Source: Aculops lycopersici
Lineage: Eukaryota; Arthropoda; Arachnida; Trombidiformes; Eriophyidae
NCBI GenBank assembly: GCA_015350385.1
Contig: WNKI01000002.1
Coordinates: 5,781,008 to 5,845,007, forward strand
DNA length: 64,000 bases
Reading direction: 5' to 3'
Shown: positions 1 through 10,356 of the stretch, piece by piece
How positions within the stretch are numbered: the first letter of the stretch is position 1
How the letters are laid out: the number at the start of each line of letters is the position of its first letter
Notes under the pieces: model-generated
What the model was told of the DNA's origin: nothing
Database searches by the model: none
Seen by the model: the letters and a program-made list of their open reading frames with translations, nothing else
Program-made: the position numbers and the translations under genes

Positions 1-318
1 ATACTTGTTGACAACATCGTTGACCTTGTGCAGAAGGTCGAGATTCTTTTGCTTGCACTCGTCCCCTTCGTTGAATTGGAGAAATTGCACGAACAGCTGA
101 AGAGTGTCCTTGACCAATTGATCGCCTTCAGTTTTTGGGTTGGAGTTCTTGTACTCGTTCTCCCAAGCGGCAATGAGAGAGTGACCATCAGTATCGTTCG
201 CCTTCACCATAATGGCGTTTATCGTCTCGCATGGATCTGGGACATTTTGGTCGGCCTCGTAAACAAAGGCGAGAGCAGCGACCAGAGCGACGACAAGGAT
301 AGCGGATTTCATGTTCAT
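1..318 (-). CDS. Secreted small protein, paralog A (partial, runs off left edge)
   Basis: Minus-strand frame opening with ATG at 318 (Met-Asn-Met-Lys-Ser) and staying open to the window edge, so the C-terminus is missing. The N-terminus is a hydrophobic signal peptide rich in Val/Ala/Leu, followed by a mature part starting near ADQNVPDPCETIN. It is nearly identical over its first 70 codons to the intact gene at 13019-13456 and diverges towards the edge. The duplicated block extends upstream: 340-650 matches 12560-12960 in inverted orientation, so promoter and gene were copied together. I do not recognise the family. From the sequence it is a small, probably helical, secreted protein with few cysteines. 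Function is unknown. Confidence 0.75.
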   Translation of the reverse strand, partial: MNMKSAILVVALVAALAFVYEADQNVPDPCETINAIMVKANDTDGHSLIAAWENEYKNSNPKTEGDQLVKDTLQLFVQFLQFNEGDECKQKNLDLLHKVNDVVNKY

Positions 319-1869
319 CTTGATTTGGGAAGCAATGGACTTAGGATAGTTTGGCTAGATTATTGGATTTTGGTAAGATTGTTCTTTTTGGTGGTTTTAC
401 TGATAAAATTATACGTTATCCGGTTGAACAGATCATGTCAAGTGAGCAACGGATAAGGTGAGTTATTTCAGGATCTGGAATCATGTCGTTTCGTCATCAA
501 CTCGAAAGCCGCGAAATTCAACTCGACAAATCTTGTGGCCAGGTAGATTTCAGAATCCAAGACTGAAACTTAGAGCCTTCGATTTTTTCGATCAAACTCA
601 GCGGCATTGGAACAGCGATGATAGTTTCATTTACATGTTCTCAAAGTATGATCTTCAAGTATCAATCGGAAATGTCGGTCAATTTGAAGTGGCTGCGGTA
701 AGCTAGAATCGTCCTCTTTCTCTGAATCCTTATCATCATTGATAGAAACAACCTGGATTTCTTGAGATGATCAAGCCTGCGCTTGTCCATTACTCGCAAT
801 TAGATCATAACTTGAGACTTAGATCCACCATCTCTAACCTCTTCGCACTTTACGATGCTGTTCAACTTCCTGCACAAATTTCTCAAATGATAAAATGAGA
901 CTTGCGAATGTGGCCTCAATGGGACAGTAACAAAAGTCATGTTCATTTTGTCAGGTTAACGGATAAGCTTTTTCCGAGTAGCAGATTAACTAGTAATCAT
1001 CAAATGACAACATTCAAGTATAACTCTTGACAAGCTAACAGGATTTGAATGAAGGAGAGTAAGAGGTATGAATGTTCCATCTAATCGGATCGCAAACGAG
1101 ATCCGAGAGTTGCAATTTCCGGTGTAGACTTGGTTCGGTGTCAGGAATATCGCACGCCATTCCCATATTATCATGCTTGATTAGTTACTATACCCACTAG
1201 TTCGGGGATATATTTTGAAGCTAAATAACCTGTGTCCCTCGCCCAACAGTTAGATTGTTTGGGAAGTCTTCGAATAAAGACTGGGCTTTTGAGGTCGCTG
1301 AGCCCAAGTGACTCACAAGGAAACAGATCATTCGGGTTAATCCGGAATCCAGTAAAAAGCACATGAAATCGTATCTGCTAGTCGAGACAAAAACGAAACT
1401 GTAGGTTTCTAATGCTTCTTTTAGATATTTGATGAATTATCGAGGTCTTAAGCTTTTTACGCTTCGTAGAAGAAAGTCAAAAATTGCTTTAGAAACCCAG
1501 AAAAACGCCACTGATCTTGTAGCTGGGCTAAAAGAAGCGAGAAATAATTTAACATATAACTCATCGAGCTGAATCGATTGATGTATGATTTGCTCATATC
1601 CGAGATGAACCTAGTCACGTGTTTCCTTCACAACCACAGGTGTTGTTTGCGATCTGTTTCGATCAACGGTCTCTCATTTACATTGCTTTGACTTGTCTCT
1701 CTGTCTAATTTCAATAATAAAATCTATCCGATCGGTTAGCTTTCATCAGTTGGATTAAAGTCGATAAATGTAAATATAATGGCCACTGGCGATGGTTTAA
1801 CATTGAGCATAACAAGAGATCTGGCCTTAGTTTGTACTTGACTCGTCAAAAATTTATTTATTCTAACTA
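319..1869. other. Intergenic: duplicated promoter block plus dispersed repeat
   Basis: No convincing gene. Bases 319-650 are the upstream part of paralog A and align, inverted, with the upstream region of the 13019 gene. Bases of about 1335-1640 are one copy of a dispersed repeat whose second copy lies near 20150-20505. The 3' end of the PPAN gene lies at the right border, with a minus-strand AATAAA at 1853-1858. Confidence 0.6.
1335..1640 (+). repeat. Dispersed repeat, copy 1
   Basis: About 300 bases resembling, in reverse complement, 20150-20505. Shared stretches include AACGAAACTGTAGGT, TAATGCTTCTTTTAGATAT, GATGAATTAT, AGAAATAATTT and CGAGATGAAC, with substitutions and small indels between them. 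No terminal repeats or coding capacity were seen, so it is either an old non-autonomous element or a segmental duplicate. Confidence 0.6.
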
Positions 1870-2841
1870 TCAACCGTATAGTTTAGATCCACCCAATAGA
1901 CCTTCGTGAATGCGATGCAATTTGATTGTTAATCTTGGTCCCAACTCTATGAGTCTAATGGCACTTTTGGATGTCGAGAAGTCCTCGTTACTTGTGTCCA
2001 CATGGCGACTTGTGTCCATTTGATCGTCTTCTCCATCTGAGGCTCCGCTACTAATGCCTCCGTCGTCTAGAAACTCGTCGATTGATTGCAACTTACCTAA
2101 ATCTGGAATCTTCTTTCTCGTAACTAAACGGCGGATTTGTTTCGATACTCCAACAGGTCGAACACGGATTGCATAATGTCTAAAGTCAATATTACCAGTG
2201 TCGGTATTAAGACGAAGCAAGACACATCGTTTCATCTTCAATAATTTCAAATTTCTAACATCAATCGAGGGGAAGAGACCTTGCCACATGACTGTTTGCA
2301 GTTCGTTTTGGTCGAACTCATGCTCCTCATCACCATCTACCTTCTCGTTGAAAGACTTCATAATTACAAGTGGCGCTTGGAGGTAAAGATCAAGACTACT
2401 AATCGACTTCCTTTGACTGGCAACTACATCCTTGCGGGTTGTGAAATCTAATATTTTGTAAGTTAGTGTTGGTCCTCGTGGTAGCTTACAAACTCTAAGG
2501 TATCCAGATTTGGGTGTTTTAGTTATTATGAGCATGTTTTGGACGTGGAAGATCGAGGCAACTGAAACGAAATCTCTAACACTGTTCTTCTTGGTAACAT
2601 GCAACTCTTTTGCTGTAAAAGGTTCTAAAACGGATCTTAAATCTTGCATCAATAAGGTCAAGTCCGTTCCAATGTGACCACGATTGATTACAAAACTATG
2701 AGGTGCCTCCTTCAAGTTTTTTGGTTCCCAGGAGCTACCCTTGTATCGCTTACTATTCTTCCTCTTTCTCTTTTGCTGGTTTAATTCAGCCGAGATCTTC
2801 TTCTTGGCATTCTTTGGTGCCCTCTCCGTATCATTGCCCAT
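1870..2841 (-). CDS. PPAN: Brix-domain ribosome biogenesis protein (PPAN / Peter pan / Ssf1)
   Basis: Encodes 323 residues in one exon. A basic N-terminus is followed by APHSFVINRG and an EPFTAKEL motif, which mark the start of the Brix domain. The central MWQGLFPSIDVRNLKLLKMK and the final IELGPRLTIKLHRIHEGLL are signatures of the Ssf1/Peter pan family. Family members are nucleolar factors needed for 27S pre-rRNA processing and 60S subunit assembly. An acidic Ser/Asp-rich insert lies at about residues 260-285. The family usually has a longer basic C-terminal tail, and this copy ends soon after the Brix domain. The gene diverges from NUP54 across 400 bases. A minus-strand AATAAA overlaps 1853-1858 just after the stop. 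Confidence 0.95.
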   Translation of the reverse strand: MGNDTERAPKNAKKKISAELNQQKRKRKNSKRYKGSSWEPKNLKEAPHSFVINRGHIGTDLTLLMQDLRSVLEPFTAKELHVTKKNSVRDFVSVASIFHVQNMLIITKTPKSGYLRVCKLPRGPTLTYKILDFTTRKDVVASQRKSISSLDLYLQAPLVIMKSFNEKVDGDEEHEFDQNELQTVMWQGLFPSIDVRNLKLLKMKRCVLLRLNTDTGNIDFRHYAIRVRPVGVSKQIRRLVTRKKIPDLGKLQSIDEFLDDGGISSGASDGEDDQMDTSRHVDTSNEDFSTSKSAIRLIELGPRLTIKLHRIHEGLLGGSKLYG

Positions 2842-3241
2842 GATTGCTGGTATTTATTGTGATCTATTAATAATGATCAATATTGATTGATTCAAATTAA
2901 GATTTTAAGTTGATAGAAAATCGATTGTGTACCAAGAATCGAAAAGTTGATACAATCCAAACACGTGGGCGAAAGCGAACGAACGCGTTGAAAATGTAGA
3001 GAGAAAAACACAGACAAATTGGATTTTGGCGCATGTTGTTTTCACGTCACGCGTCATCTCCAAATTGTAAACTCAATTCTTTCTTATTACAAGCAAATCT
3101 TATTAGTTGTACCGTATGGATCCCAATCGTTCTAAGTTAGACCTATCAAAATTCTTGGAAATAGTTATTCTATCGACAGTCAAGACCATATATTAGATCG
3201 CTACTCTGCCAATCATTCAGAAGGCCTCCTAATAGTATAAG
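2842..3241. promoter_or_regulatory. Bidirectional promoter region between PPAN and NUP54
   Basis: 400 bases between two divergent start codons (ATG at 2841 minus, ATG at 3242 plus). Both housekeeping genes must share this space for their promoters. I see no clear TATA box in a fixed position. The role is inferred from position only. Confidence 0.6.
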
Positions 3242-4426
3242 ATGTATCAACAAGAAGTTGATCGAATCATTCAGGGAATCTCGCATCCTCATATATATAA
3301 TGATGCCCGAGATCAAATATTAGGTAATTTTAACAAAATTCAAGCTTTTTGGGGCACAGGTAAGGCTTACTTTGCTCTCAATCAGCAACCATTTGAGTTG
3401 AATGAATCCCTGCCAACGCAAAGGTTTAAGGCAATCGGATATGCCAAGAGAACCGAAGACTCGAATCGAATGGATGGCCAATCGTTTGCCGTGATACTTA
3501 AAATGACAGTTCCCCCATCGGGCATCCCTCAGTTGGAACAAAGTATACGGTGTTTATTTGGTGGAGCAAATTGTGATGTCAAGGTTGAAACTTCCACAAC
3601 CCTACCAGACAATCGGTGCGTTTTAGCGGTTTCAGTTATCGATGCGGCGACAAATAGAAAATTTCCAGCCGATGATGTTTTGAAACACTTGAATCAACCG
3701 CAACAGTACCAGCAACTCAACAATGCACTGTCAAACAACCTGATTCAATTGATTGCCCTTAGTGAAGTTAGTGAGAAAGAGGTGGAGGAGTATCTGAACA
3801 AGGTGCCCAGCGGCATCGATCCAAAGGCTTGGGAGGCGGCCAAACAAAACAATCCCGATCCAAAGAAATTTATTCCCTTTCCACTGATAGGATTCCAAGC
3901 TTTGAACGAGCGCTATAAGATGCAACAATTTGAGACACAGCAACAGAAGGCTAGATTGCAACATTTGTCCGATCAGGTTAGCGAGATGCAGAAACACGTA
4001 GCGGCCATGAAGTCAAAGATAGATGAATGCAAGAGAAAGAAGGTTGTGTTGGGTAACCGTGTATTGAAGGTTCTAATAGCGCAAGAAATCGAGAGTAGAC
4101 GAGGATTTCCCATACAGGCCGACGAGGAGGCACTTAGATCTCGCATGGAAAATATCCTATCGGAACTACATGCTCAAACTAAATACAAGGGTCTCTTGAA
4201 TGAGTTAATGTCCCAGTTGAAACAAATTCAAAACCAACAACACCGAGCGCCAAACATTCAACTAGATACTGTAGTCGACGATATAAAGAATCACCTGAAG
4301 AATGAGCATAATGGAATTGAGCATTTGATAAAGATCATCAAGCAGGATAATGAGATTGTAGCTCAAGCAAATAACAATAACTCAATTGCTACTCACAACA
4401 AGAAACAACAGCAGCAGATATTTTAA
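3242..4426 (+). CDS. NUP54: Nucleoporin Nup54
   Basis: Encodes 394 residues in one exon. The segment PLIGFQALNERYKMQQFETQ, the following coiled coil, RVLKVLIAQEIESRRGFPIQ, DEEALRSRMENI and KGLLNELMSQLKQIQ match the conserved alpha/beta and coiled-coil half of Nup54, a member of the Nup62-Nup58-Nup54 channel complex of the nuclear pore. The usual N-terminal FG-repeat segment is not present. The protein opens directly with the region before the globular domain (FNKIQAFWGTGKAYF). Either the FG part is encoded by an exon I cannot see, or it has been lost. A polyadenylation signal AATAAA sits at 4439-4444. Confidence 0.93.
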   Translation: MYQQEVDRIIQGISHPHIYNDARDQILGNFNKIQAFWGTGKAYFALNQQPFELNESLPTQRFKAIGYAKRTEDSNRMDGQSFAVILKMTVPPSGIPQLEQSIRCLFGGANCDVKVETSTTLPDNRCVLAVSVIDAATNRKFPADDVLKHLNQPQQYQQLNNALSNNLIQLIALSEVSEKEVEEYLNKVPSGIDPKAWEAAKQNNPDPKKFIPFPLIGFQALNERYKMQQFETQQQKARLQHLSDQVSEMQKHVAAMKSKIDECKRKKVVLGNRVLKVLIAQEIESRRGFPIQADEEALRSRMENILSELHAQTKYKGLLNELMSQLKQIQNQQHRAPNIQLDTVVDDIKNHLKNEHNGIEHLIKIIKQDNEIVAQANNNNSIATHNKKQQQQIF

Positions 4427-4921
4427 TCTTGAACTAGTAATAAAACTACATAGCAGCTTGAAAACGATCTGGTATCTTTCGGAGGTAATAATCTGATGTA
4501 AAAGAATCCTTTGTTTTATATTTAGCCATTAGCATTGAAGTTGACGCTTAGATCTCATATAAACATGAAGCTAAACGGAAAGATCTAGAGAATGACGATC
4601 AAGAATTTAAGAGAAACTGCCGAATTGTATTAGCGGTGATATGGAAACAGACTGGATCTTTACAGGAGAAAGAAAATCCTTGAGCAAGCACACATTAGAA
4701 CGGTAATAATGTCTGTTACCTGATGCTTCAAGTACCTTCGTTCTTCTCGATCGAGTATTGAGTGAATCATACAGCAAATCAATGATTTCTATTATGATTT
4801 CAACACCACATTACATCCTTCAATCTATATCATTCTTTAGTTGGTACTTATCAAACTAAAAAACTTTGGTGTATTTTGATCCTAATAATCGTTTCCGGTT
4901 AGTCCAGTCCAGTATCAGCAT
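4427..4921. other. Intergenic after NUP54
   Basis: Contains the NUP54 poly(A) signal (AATAAA, 4439-4444). Otherwise AT-rich with no recognisable gene or repeat. Confidence 0.5.
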
Positions 4922-5220
4922 TTAGAAGCTCAACTTGCATATGCTCTTGTACAAGTCTGTCTTAGCGAAGAACGTCTTCAACAAACGCCTGTATGGGCGT
5001 TTGTTGAGGGAAGTATATTTGTGGAGGATGGTGTCAACCTTGTCCTTGATTTCAATATCCTCTGGCTCGCATTCGGTGCGGTATTCCAAGTTGAATTTCA
5101 AAAAATTGGACGAAATCGAACTCGCGCTTAGCCTCGTCCTGTGGCACTTTGTTCTTGTAGACCTACCGCCAGACACTGGCAGAGATCGGCCATCATGGTC
5201 AGAGGGAAAGAGTGAGTAGT
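4922..5220 (-). pseudogene. Decayed copy of the secreted small-protein family (paralog C)
   Basis: On the minus strand two reading frames together resemble the intact family member at 13019-13456. Upstream, YKNKVPQDEAKREFDFVQF matches the family's YKNSNP...FVQF region. After a run of T's the similarity jumps frame to FLKFN...ECEPEDIEIKDKVD, which matches FLQFN...ECKSEDLEVMDKIN. A TAG precedes the first similar codon and no signal peptide is found in frame. The reading is a frameshifted, 5'-truncated relic, though a homopolymer sequencing error could explain the frame jump alone. An 11-base inverted repeat (4979-4989 with 4996-5006) lies within the C-terminal part. Confidence 0.6.
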
Positions 5221-7407
5221 GATCGAAGAGAAAGCGAACAGGTTACTCAGTCGCGATCCACGCCCTAAATACTAGATCTCAAATAAAGAGCAAGAATGCT
5301 TCTACTTTGTCTAGACACTAGGAAGCTTGACTTGGTAAATTATTGACGAATATTATCGTCTGTCCGGGGGGCTCAAATTTTTGACTTTTGAAATTCCAAC
5401 ATGAAAATGAAAATTCTAATTGATCCCATGTGAACTTATGTAAATTCAACAGACTTTTTTATGATTGCGACCCAACATCAGATACACTCTCACCTTATAT
5501 ATTATCTTTAATCTCAAGTCACATTTAACTGCAATACTCAAAAGCCTGATAGCGACGCGATCAATTATCGCAGGCAATTGTCGCATCAAATATCGCCACT
5601 TGTCAGTTCGCCGGAAGTCCTAACATGGATTTGACTGAAAGTTTACGCCATTGAATAAAATAGACACGAACCATCAACAGGTTACTCGGTGTTCTCATTT
5701 CTGTAGTCTACACCTGTGAAGGTGTGGACTTATCAGCTGAAGTAGCCTTTGTGTTAAGCACTTATCAAGCTTGAAATCGGGTGTTGATTTGGTTGATTAA
5801 AGGTAACAGTCTGTGTCTCTGTTTCGCTCTCTTGAAGAGAGTAAACCTTGAAGTTGTTGATAATCTAACAAAAGATTGAGCCAAAATATTTGCTATAAAC
5901 AGGTGAGTCTAAAGCTAGACTTGAGTTTAGATGAGAGCAACGTTGCGCATTAGCCGGAACCATTGGACTCGATCAATCTTGCTGGCAATAACAAAAGTCT
6001 TAGACAGTTTGACCCGTTAGCGGCGTAACGAGGATAACCGCATTAAACTTTTTGGCAAAGAAGAATTAACGTTCTTGGGGCTTTTTCTAATGACTTAAAG
6101 AGGAAGAGTCCTCCTGGGCTCAGGGTAATATCCCTAATCTGAGCCAGTTTTTTAGGGAATTTCCAAGATAGAAGTTACACACAACACTCTCGTCCTCCGC
6201 TTGCCGCACACAAACACAGACTGACCAGCGCCGCTGGCTAGGGCGGCCAGCAAGCAGTTGCTCGCTGTCCAATGAAACCGCTACCTGTTGCATGTGAGCA
6301 GGGCACGCAATCCTTGCGACTATTAAGCTTCCAATGGCGGCCAAGTGGGTCAAAATTTTCTAGTTATCTGAAAAGCTGCCGTTTATATACAGAAAATAGC
6401 CTGCCAAGCTTTCTATAAAGTCTTGTTTAGCACACAACAACAGCAACAGCAACAGCAACTTTGCACAGTTGCTTAAGAATCTTCCGTAGCAAAAGACCTG
6501 AAAGCGTCCCGTTTGCCTGGAATTGGCGGCGAGGACAGCCGCGGCGCAGCCGCGGACATGTGATTTTGGATTCACGGCTAATGAAAAGGCCATCGAGTTG
6601 GAAGAAGAAGAAGAAAACTAGCCAAGTTGGATTATACAACTCTTAGAACGACGACAGCTCACAGCTTGAGCCTCTCTCTTTCATTGAATGCAACGCCAAG
6701 TGGTCGCAACTTGTTGCTGTGCCGCTGGTGGCCAGAGGCCGGCCGCCCCCGTTTCCGATCGCCATGCAGCTTCTGCACAAAACACAGCGGTGGTGGTGGT
6801 GATTGTGGTAGTCTTTGGTTTGGTCATCGCAGTGGTCTTCATAGTCGTCGTCGTTACACGGCCATGAGCTAGAGCCAATGGATTTTCTTATGCCCTCGGT
6901 GGTTGCGGTGATTCTTGGGTCGGCTTTCAGCAACTGTGTCTACACTCACAAGGTGTGCGGCGCTTGACCAGCAACTCGATGTGCAAACACACACACACAA
7001 CACACACACACACATACACACATACACGCAAACATAAAATGAGAATCTGTACTGTATAATGAGGGAATGAGAGGACAAGGTGGACACGAAAGGAGAAGGC
7101 GATTGGCTTGATCAGAAGCACAGCCAGGAATCTAAACAGAACAGCCGCTCACCTTTTTGTTATCTTCTAATTAACATAATATAATATTCCCTAGATATAA
7201 TATTGATATATTGATATTAGCATTCAGCGAGGAAATTTGAAACTTTATTTCTTAATGAATCTATGGAAGCAAAAGTAGTGGCAGCGGCAACAGGTAGCAC
7301 TTCCACAACCAACACCACCAAGTTCCATTATCTCATCTTGATTAGAATTTACATGTATTTAATTGCCAAACAAAACAATCTAACATAATAAAAAATATTG
7401 GAGAAAT
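5221..7407. other. Intergenic upstream of the PTB-domain gene
   Basis: No supported gene. Contains an AC-rich microsatellite at about 6987-7030 and a GC-rich patch with short palindromes near 6530-6560. A possible 3' splice site (pyrimidine-rich CATCTTGATTAG, AG at 7344-7345) lies just before the PTB gene start and hints at a spliced 5' UTR. Confidence 0.45.
6986..7030. repeat. AC-rich microsatellite
   Basis: Interrupted run of CA/AC dinucleotides with ACAT interruptions. Confidence 0.85.
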
Positions 7408-10047
7408 ATGAAGCCATCAAAATCTATCAACTCCTTGGCTGGTGGTTATAGTTTGCATAATAATGGTAATAGTAATAACAATGGCTCCAGTCCATCACAT
7501 GCAAGTCAGAATAATAACATTGTCACGAATGGAAAATCTAGTATTGGAAGTAGATTGCACCATCAGTTACAACAACCACCTGTTCCAAATGCCACACTAA
7601 CGAGTGCCAATCCAGCAAACTCAAATCCGACGAGTCCCATTTGTAGATGTCGAGTTATGTACTTGGGCTCGGCTGTTCCATACATAACCAAAGACGGATT
7701 GCAGGGAATTCAAGAGCCACTCAAGGAATTGTATCCGGACAAATCGAGTTTGGTTAGCGGAAACGCAGGCATCGACTCGTGGCTAAGCATTTGGAGCAAT
7801 GGAATTTTAATTGAGAATATCGATGAAACTGGACGAGAGGTTAAGAGATTCTTCAAAATTGATGCTCTACATTATTGTGCAGCTGTGAAGTATGCCCCAA
7901 CCCAAAATGACGATAATGGAAATCCACAGCAACCACCTATTGTTAGCCAACAGCAACAACATTACGGAACTCTAGCCTCACAATCGAGCCAACAAATGAT
8001 AACACCAAAGTTTTTACCCCTCGACTGGCCACATGTTCGTCAGACGGCCGATACACATCCGCCAATCTTTGCATGTATCTTGAGGCGAACAACTGGCATC
8101 AAAGTGTTAGAATGTCATGCCTTCATTTGCAAACGAGAGGCGGCCGCAAATGCTCTAGTTAGATGTTGTTTTCATGCCTATGCCGACACAATGTACGCCA
8201 AGCAAATCGGAGCAGATGTGGATTTGATATCGAGTGAAATCAATAACAATCTTAATATTAATGACAATGACAATTCGCATTTACATAACAAGAGTAACCG
8301 CCATCAGCAACAGCAGCTTCAACAGCAAGAATACGAACACGATCATGATCACGAAACTCAGTCGGCAATCATCATGATCTCGGGTTCATCAAACAACAAC
8401 AACAACAGGTTGTCGCAACAACAGGTGGACCAACAGCAGCAACAGTATGAAGTTCCAGGCGAATCAATGGGCCCCATGGCCACGCGACGATCCAAGTTCG
8501 ACGCCGCCCCTAACAGCGTTGATACTAATTCGTTATCAAATAACAACCAGCAGCAGGGTAGTAGCAGAACGCCAAGCGAGTCTAGTGATTATAATGAAGT
8601 GGACAGAGGTTTTAATGGCCAACAAAGTCATCAATCTTTGGTGATGCGAAGGAAGAGCTTGAATGAGCGCAATATGCAATACGGTGATATCGGTGGGCCA
8701 AATGATGGAAACCCGCAATTCAGAAATCACCAACAGCAAGCCTTGACATACAATAGCAATCTACTAAAGCAACACAACAAGTGCATGTCCAAGAGCATGC
8801 ATCATTTGAACCAAAACTTTGACCCATACTTTGGTGCTTATGGCACCCAAGATTTTCCAGTCGACAAAAGCGCCTGGCCGCCCATGTCCAATTTAAACTT
8901 AAGCCATCACCATCAACACCAACCAGAACGATCTCCATTCCATCAACAGCAACAACCCTTCTACAGCAATCCCATAGCCTCGCGAGTGCCTTCTTATCCA
9001 CCGCCAAATTTAATGGAGTCTGCAAATGGCGGCGGTACCTTGAAGTCGATCAAATCGATGGCAGTGAACTCGATTGCATCCACTTTGTTGAGAAGTAAGA
9101 AGCATGCAAAGGCTATGTCGATGGCGCAACTTAACCACCATCAACCGCAAGCAGAAAACAATAACATCAACAAGGTTATGTCATTCCATCAGCCATCAAA
9201 TGCCAATGGCTCAACAATCGGCCAGCACTCCATGATAAATGGCGGCAATATGTTCCCCCCTGTTCCCAATATGTTCCTACACCATCACAATCAAATGCAA
9301 CAAAACCATAGACCCGTAGTTAATGGTTCACAAACTATGAAGCTACCTAGTAGGTCAGCGCCGGTGCCTTATGTGGGCCCGCCGATCAACTTTGAAGCCA
9401 TGACGCCAAAGGAGATGAAGAAGTTGTTGAAGAAGAGCGCCAAGTATGGTTTAGATCCAAGCAAGTTCAATGAGAATGGTTTGCCAATATTGCCACTCAG
9501 GGGAATGCCACCGATGCCTCCAATGATTCCGATGCCACCTCAAATGCAACAGATGCCACCAATGTCACAATTGCCACCTCATATGCAACACATGCACTCA
9601 CATCTACCGACACCCCAACCACCTGCCAGCAAAACCGGCACTATGGTCTCGCAATCCATCTACTCGATGGACATTCACGACGGAAGTGACTTGGCGTCCA
9701 TCCAAAGCTTCACGATGAGACCCCCATCGCACGCCTCCCACAACCAGCTACCGCCACCACCGCCTCCGCTTCGGCCCATGCATCACCTGCCGATGGACCC
9801 CATGCATCCGATGAACTTTGATCCAGGAATGAAGCCGATGCTTGTAAAACCCAACCAAGAGTTTCTCAAATCGAAAGCGGGAAAAAAGTGGCTAAAGCAA
9901 CAGAAGGAGTTTAAGAAATTATTACCTCCCCACCTAGACGGTTTACCTATCGTCTTTGGCCCACCACCCATTGAGGCTCTAGAGCCAGCTAGTCCAATGG
10001 GCAGTTTCAATGGCGCTTACAGCGATCATTGGCGAGGAAACGAATAG
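7408..10047 (+). CDS. PTB/PID-domain adaptor-like protein with long Q/N/H/M/P-rich tail
   Basis: Encodes 879 residues in one exon. After a 75-residue Ser/Asn-rich leader, residues of about 76-272 carry a phosphotyrosine-binding (PID) type fold. It starts with CRCRVMYLGSAVPYITKDGL, continues with GIDSWLSIWSNGILIENID and FFKIDALHYCAAVKY, and ends with PIFACILRRTTGIKVLECHA and the helix EAAANALVRCCFHAYADTMY. A Q-rich insert of about 30 residues splits the domain between its middle strands. The remainder is low-complexity (poly-Q, H, Met-Pro). A conserved-looking block lies near residues 665-690 (MTPKEMKKLLKKSAKYGLDP) and a basic motif near 817-850 (KSKAGKKWLKQQKEFKKLL). PTB domains bind NPxY-type peptides in membrane receptor signalling. 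The exact orthologue is not identified. Poly(A) signal AATAAA at 10153-10158. Confidence 0.85.
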   Translation: MKPSKSINSLAGGYSLHNNGNSNNNGSSPSHASQNNNIVTNGKSSIGSRLHHQLQQPPVPNATLTSANPANSNPTSPICRCRVMYLGSAVPYITKDGLQGIQEPLKELYPDKSSLVSGNAGIDSWLSIWSNGILIENIDETGREVKRFFKIDALHYCAAVKYAPTQNDDNGNPQQPPIVSQQQQHYGTLASQSSQQMITPKFLPLDWPHVRQTADTHPPIFACILRRTTGIKVLECHAFICKREAAANALVRCCFHAYADTMYAKQIGADVDLISSEINNNLNINDNDNSHLHNKSNRHQQQQLQQQEYEHDHDHETQSAIIMISGSSNNNNNRLSQQQVDQQQQQYEVPGESMGPMATRRSKFDAAPNSVDTNSLSNNNQQQGSSRTPSESSDYNEVDRGFNGQQSHQSLVMRRKSLNERNMQYGDIGGPNDGNPQFRNHQQQALTYNSNLLKQHNKCMSKSMHHLNQNFDPYFGAYGTQDFPVDKSAWPPMSNLNLSHHHQHQPERSPFHQQQQPFYSNPIASRVPSYPPPNLMESANGGGTLKSIKSMAVNSIASTLLRSKKHAKAMSMAQLNHHQPQAENNNINKVMSFHQPSNANGSTIGQHSMINGGNMFPPVPNMFLHHHNQMQQNHRPVVNGSQTMKLPSRSAPVPYVGPPINFEAMTPKEMKKLLKKSAKYGLDPSKFNENGLPILPLRGMPPMPPMIPMPPQMQQMPPMSQLPPHMQHMHSHLPTPQPPASKTGTMVSQSIYSMDIHDGSDLASIQSFTMRPPSHASHNQLPPPPPPLRPMHHLPMDPMHPMNFDPGMKPMLVKPNQEFLKSKAGKKWLKQQKEFKKLLPPHLDGLPIVFGPPPIEALEPASPMGSFNGAYSDHWRGNE

Positions 10048-10356
10048 ATGTTGTAGAGTTGAAATATAACATGTATTTGTAGTGAGATATAAGGGCTAAT
10101 GTGGTGACCGAACAAAGAGGAATGAAATCCGATCCAAAGACGCCGAACATCCAATAAAGAGGAAGATATTAAGCCAAGTCTTTGAGAGTCATTCTAACTT
10201 GACTAATGGAGATATTGGTCCAATCCGAGTGATTGTCATCCGAGTAACAATTATTGACTTGCTCTATTGACAGAGGCATCGAAAGATGAATCCAACTAGC
10301 GTCTCATTAATATTATCATATATTAACTTTATCGAATTTATGATATTCCAATATAA
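10048..10356. other. Intergenic, 3' flank of PTB gene
   Basis: Holds the PTB gene poly(A) signal at 10153-10158 and AT-rich sequence. No other feature seen. Confidence 0.5.

Noticed and set aside
28..456. 142-codon frame on the plus strand
   Set aside because: Antisense of paralog A. The minus strand has the signal peptide and matches the intact paralog.
4935..5219. Open frame on the plus strand
   Set aside because: Antisense shadow of the decayed secreted-family copy on the minus strand.
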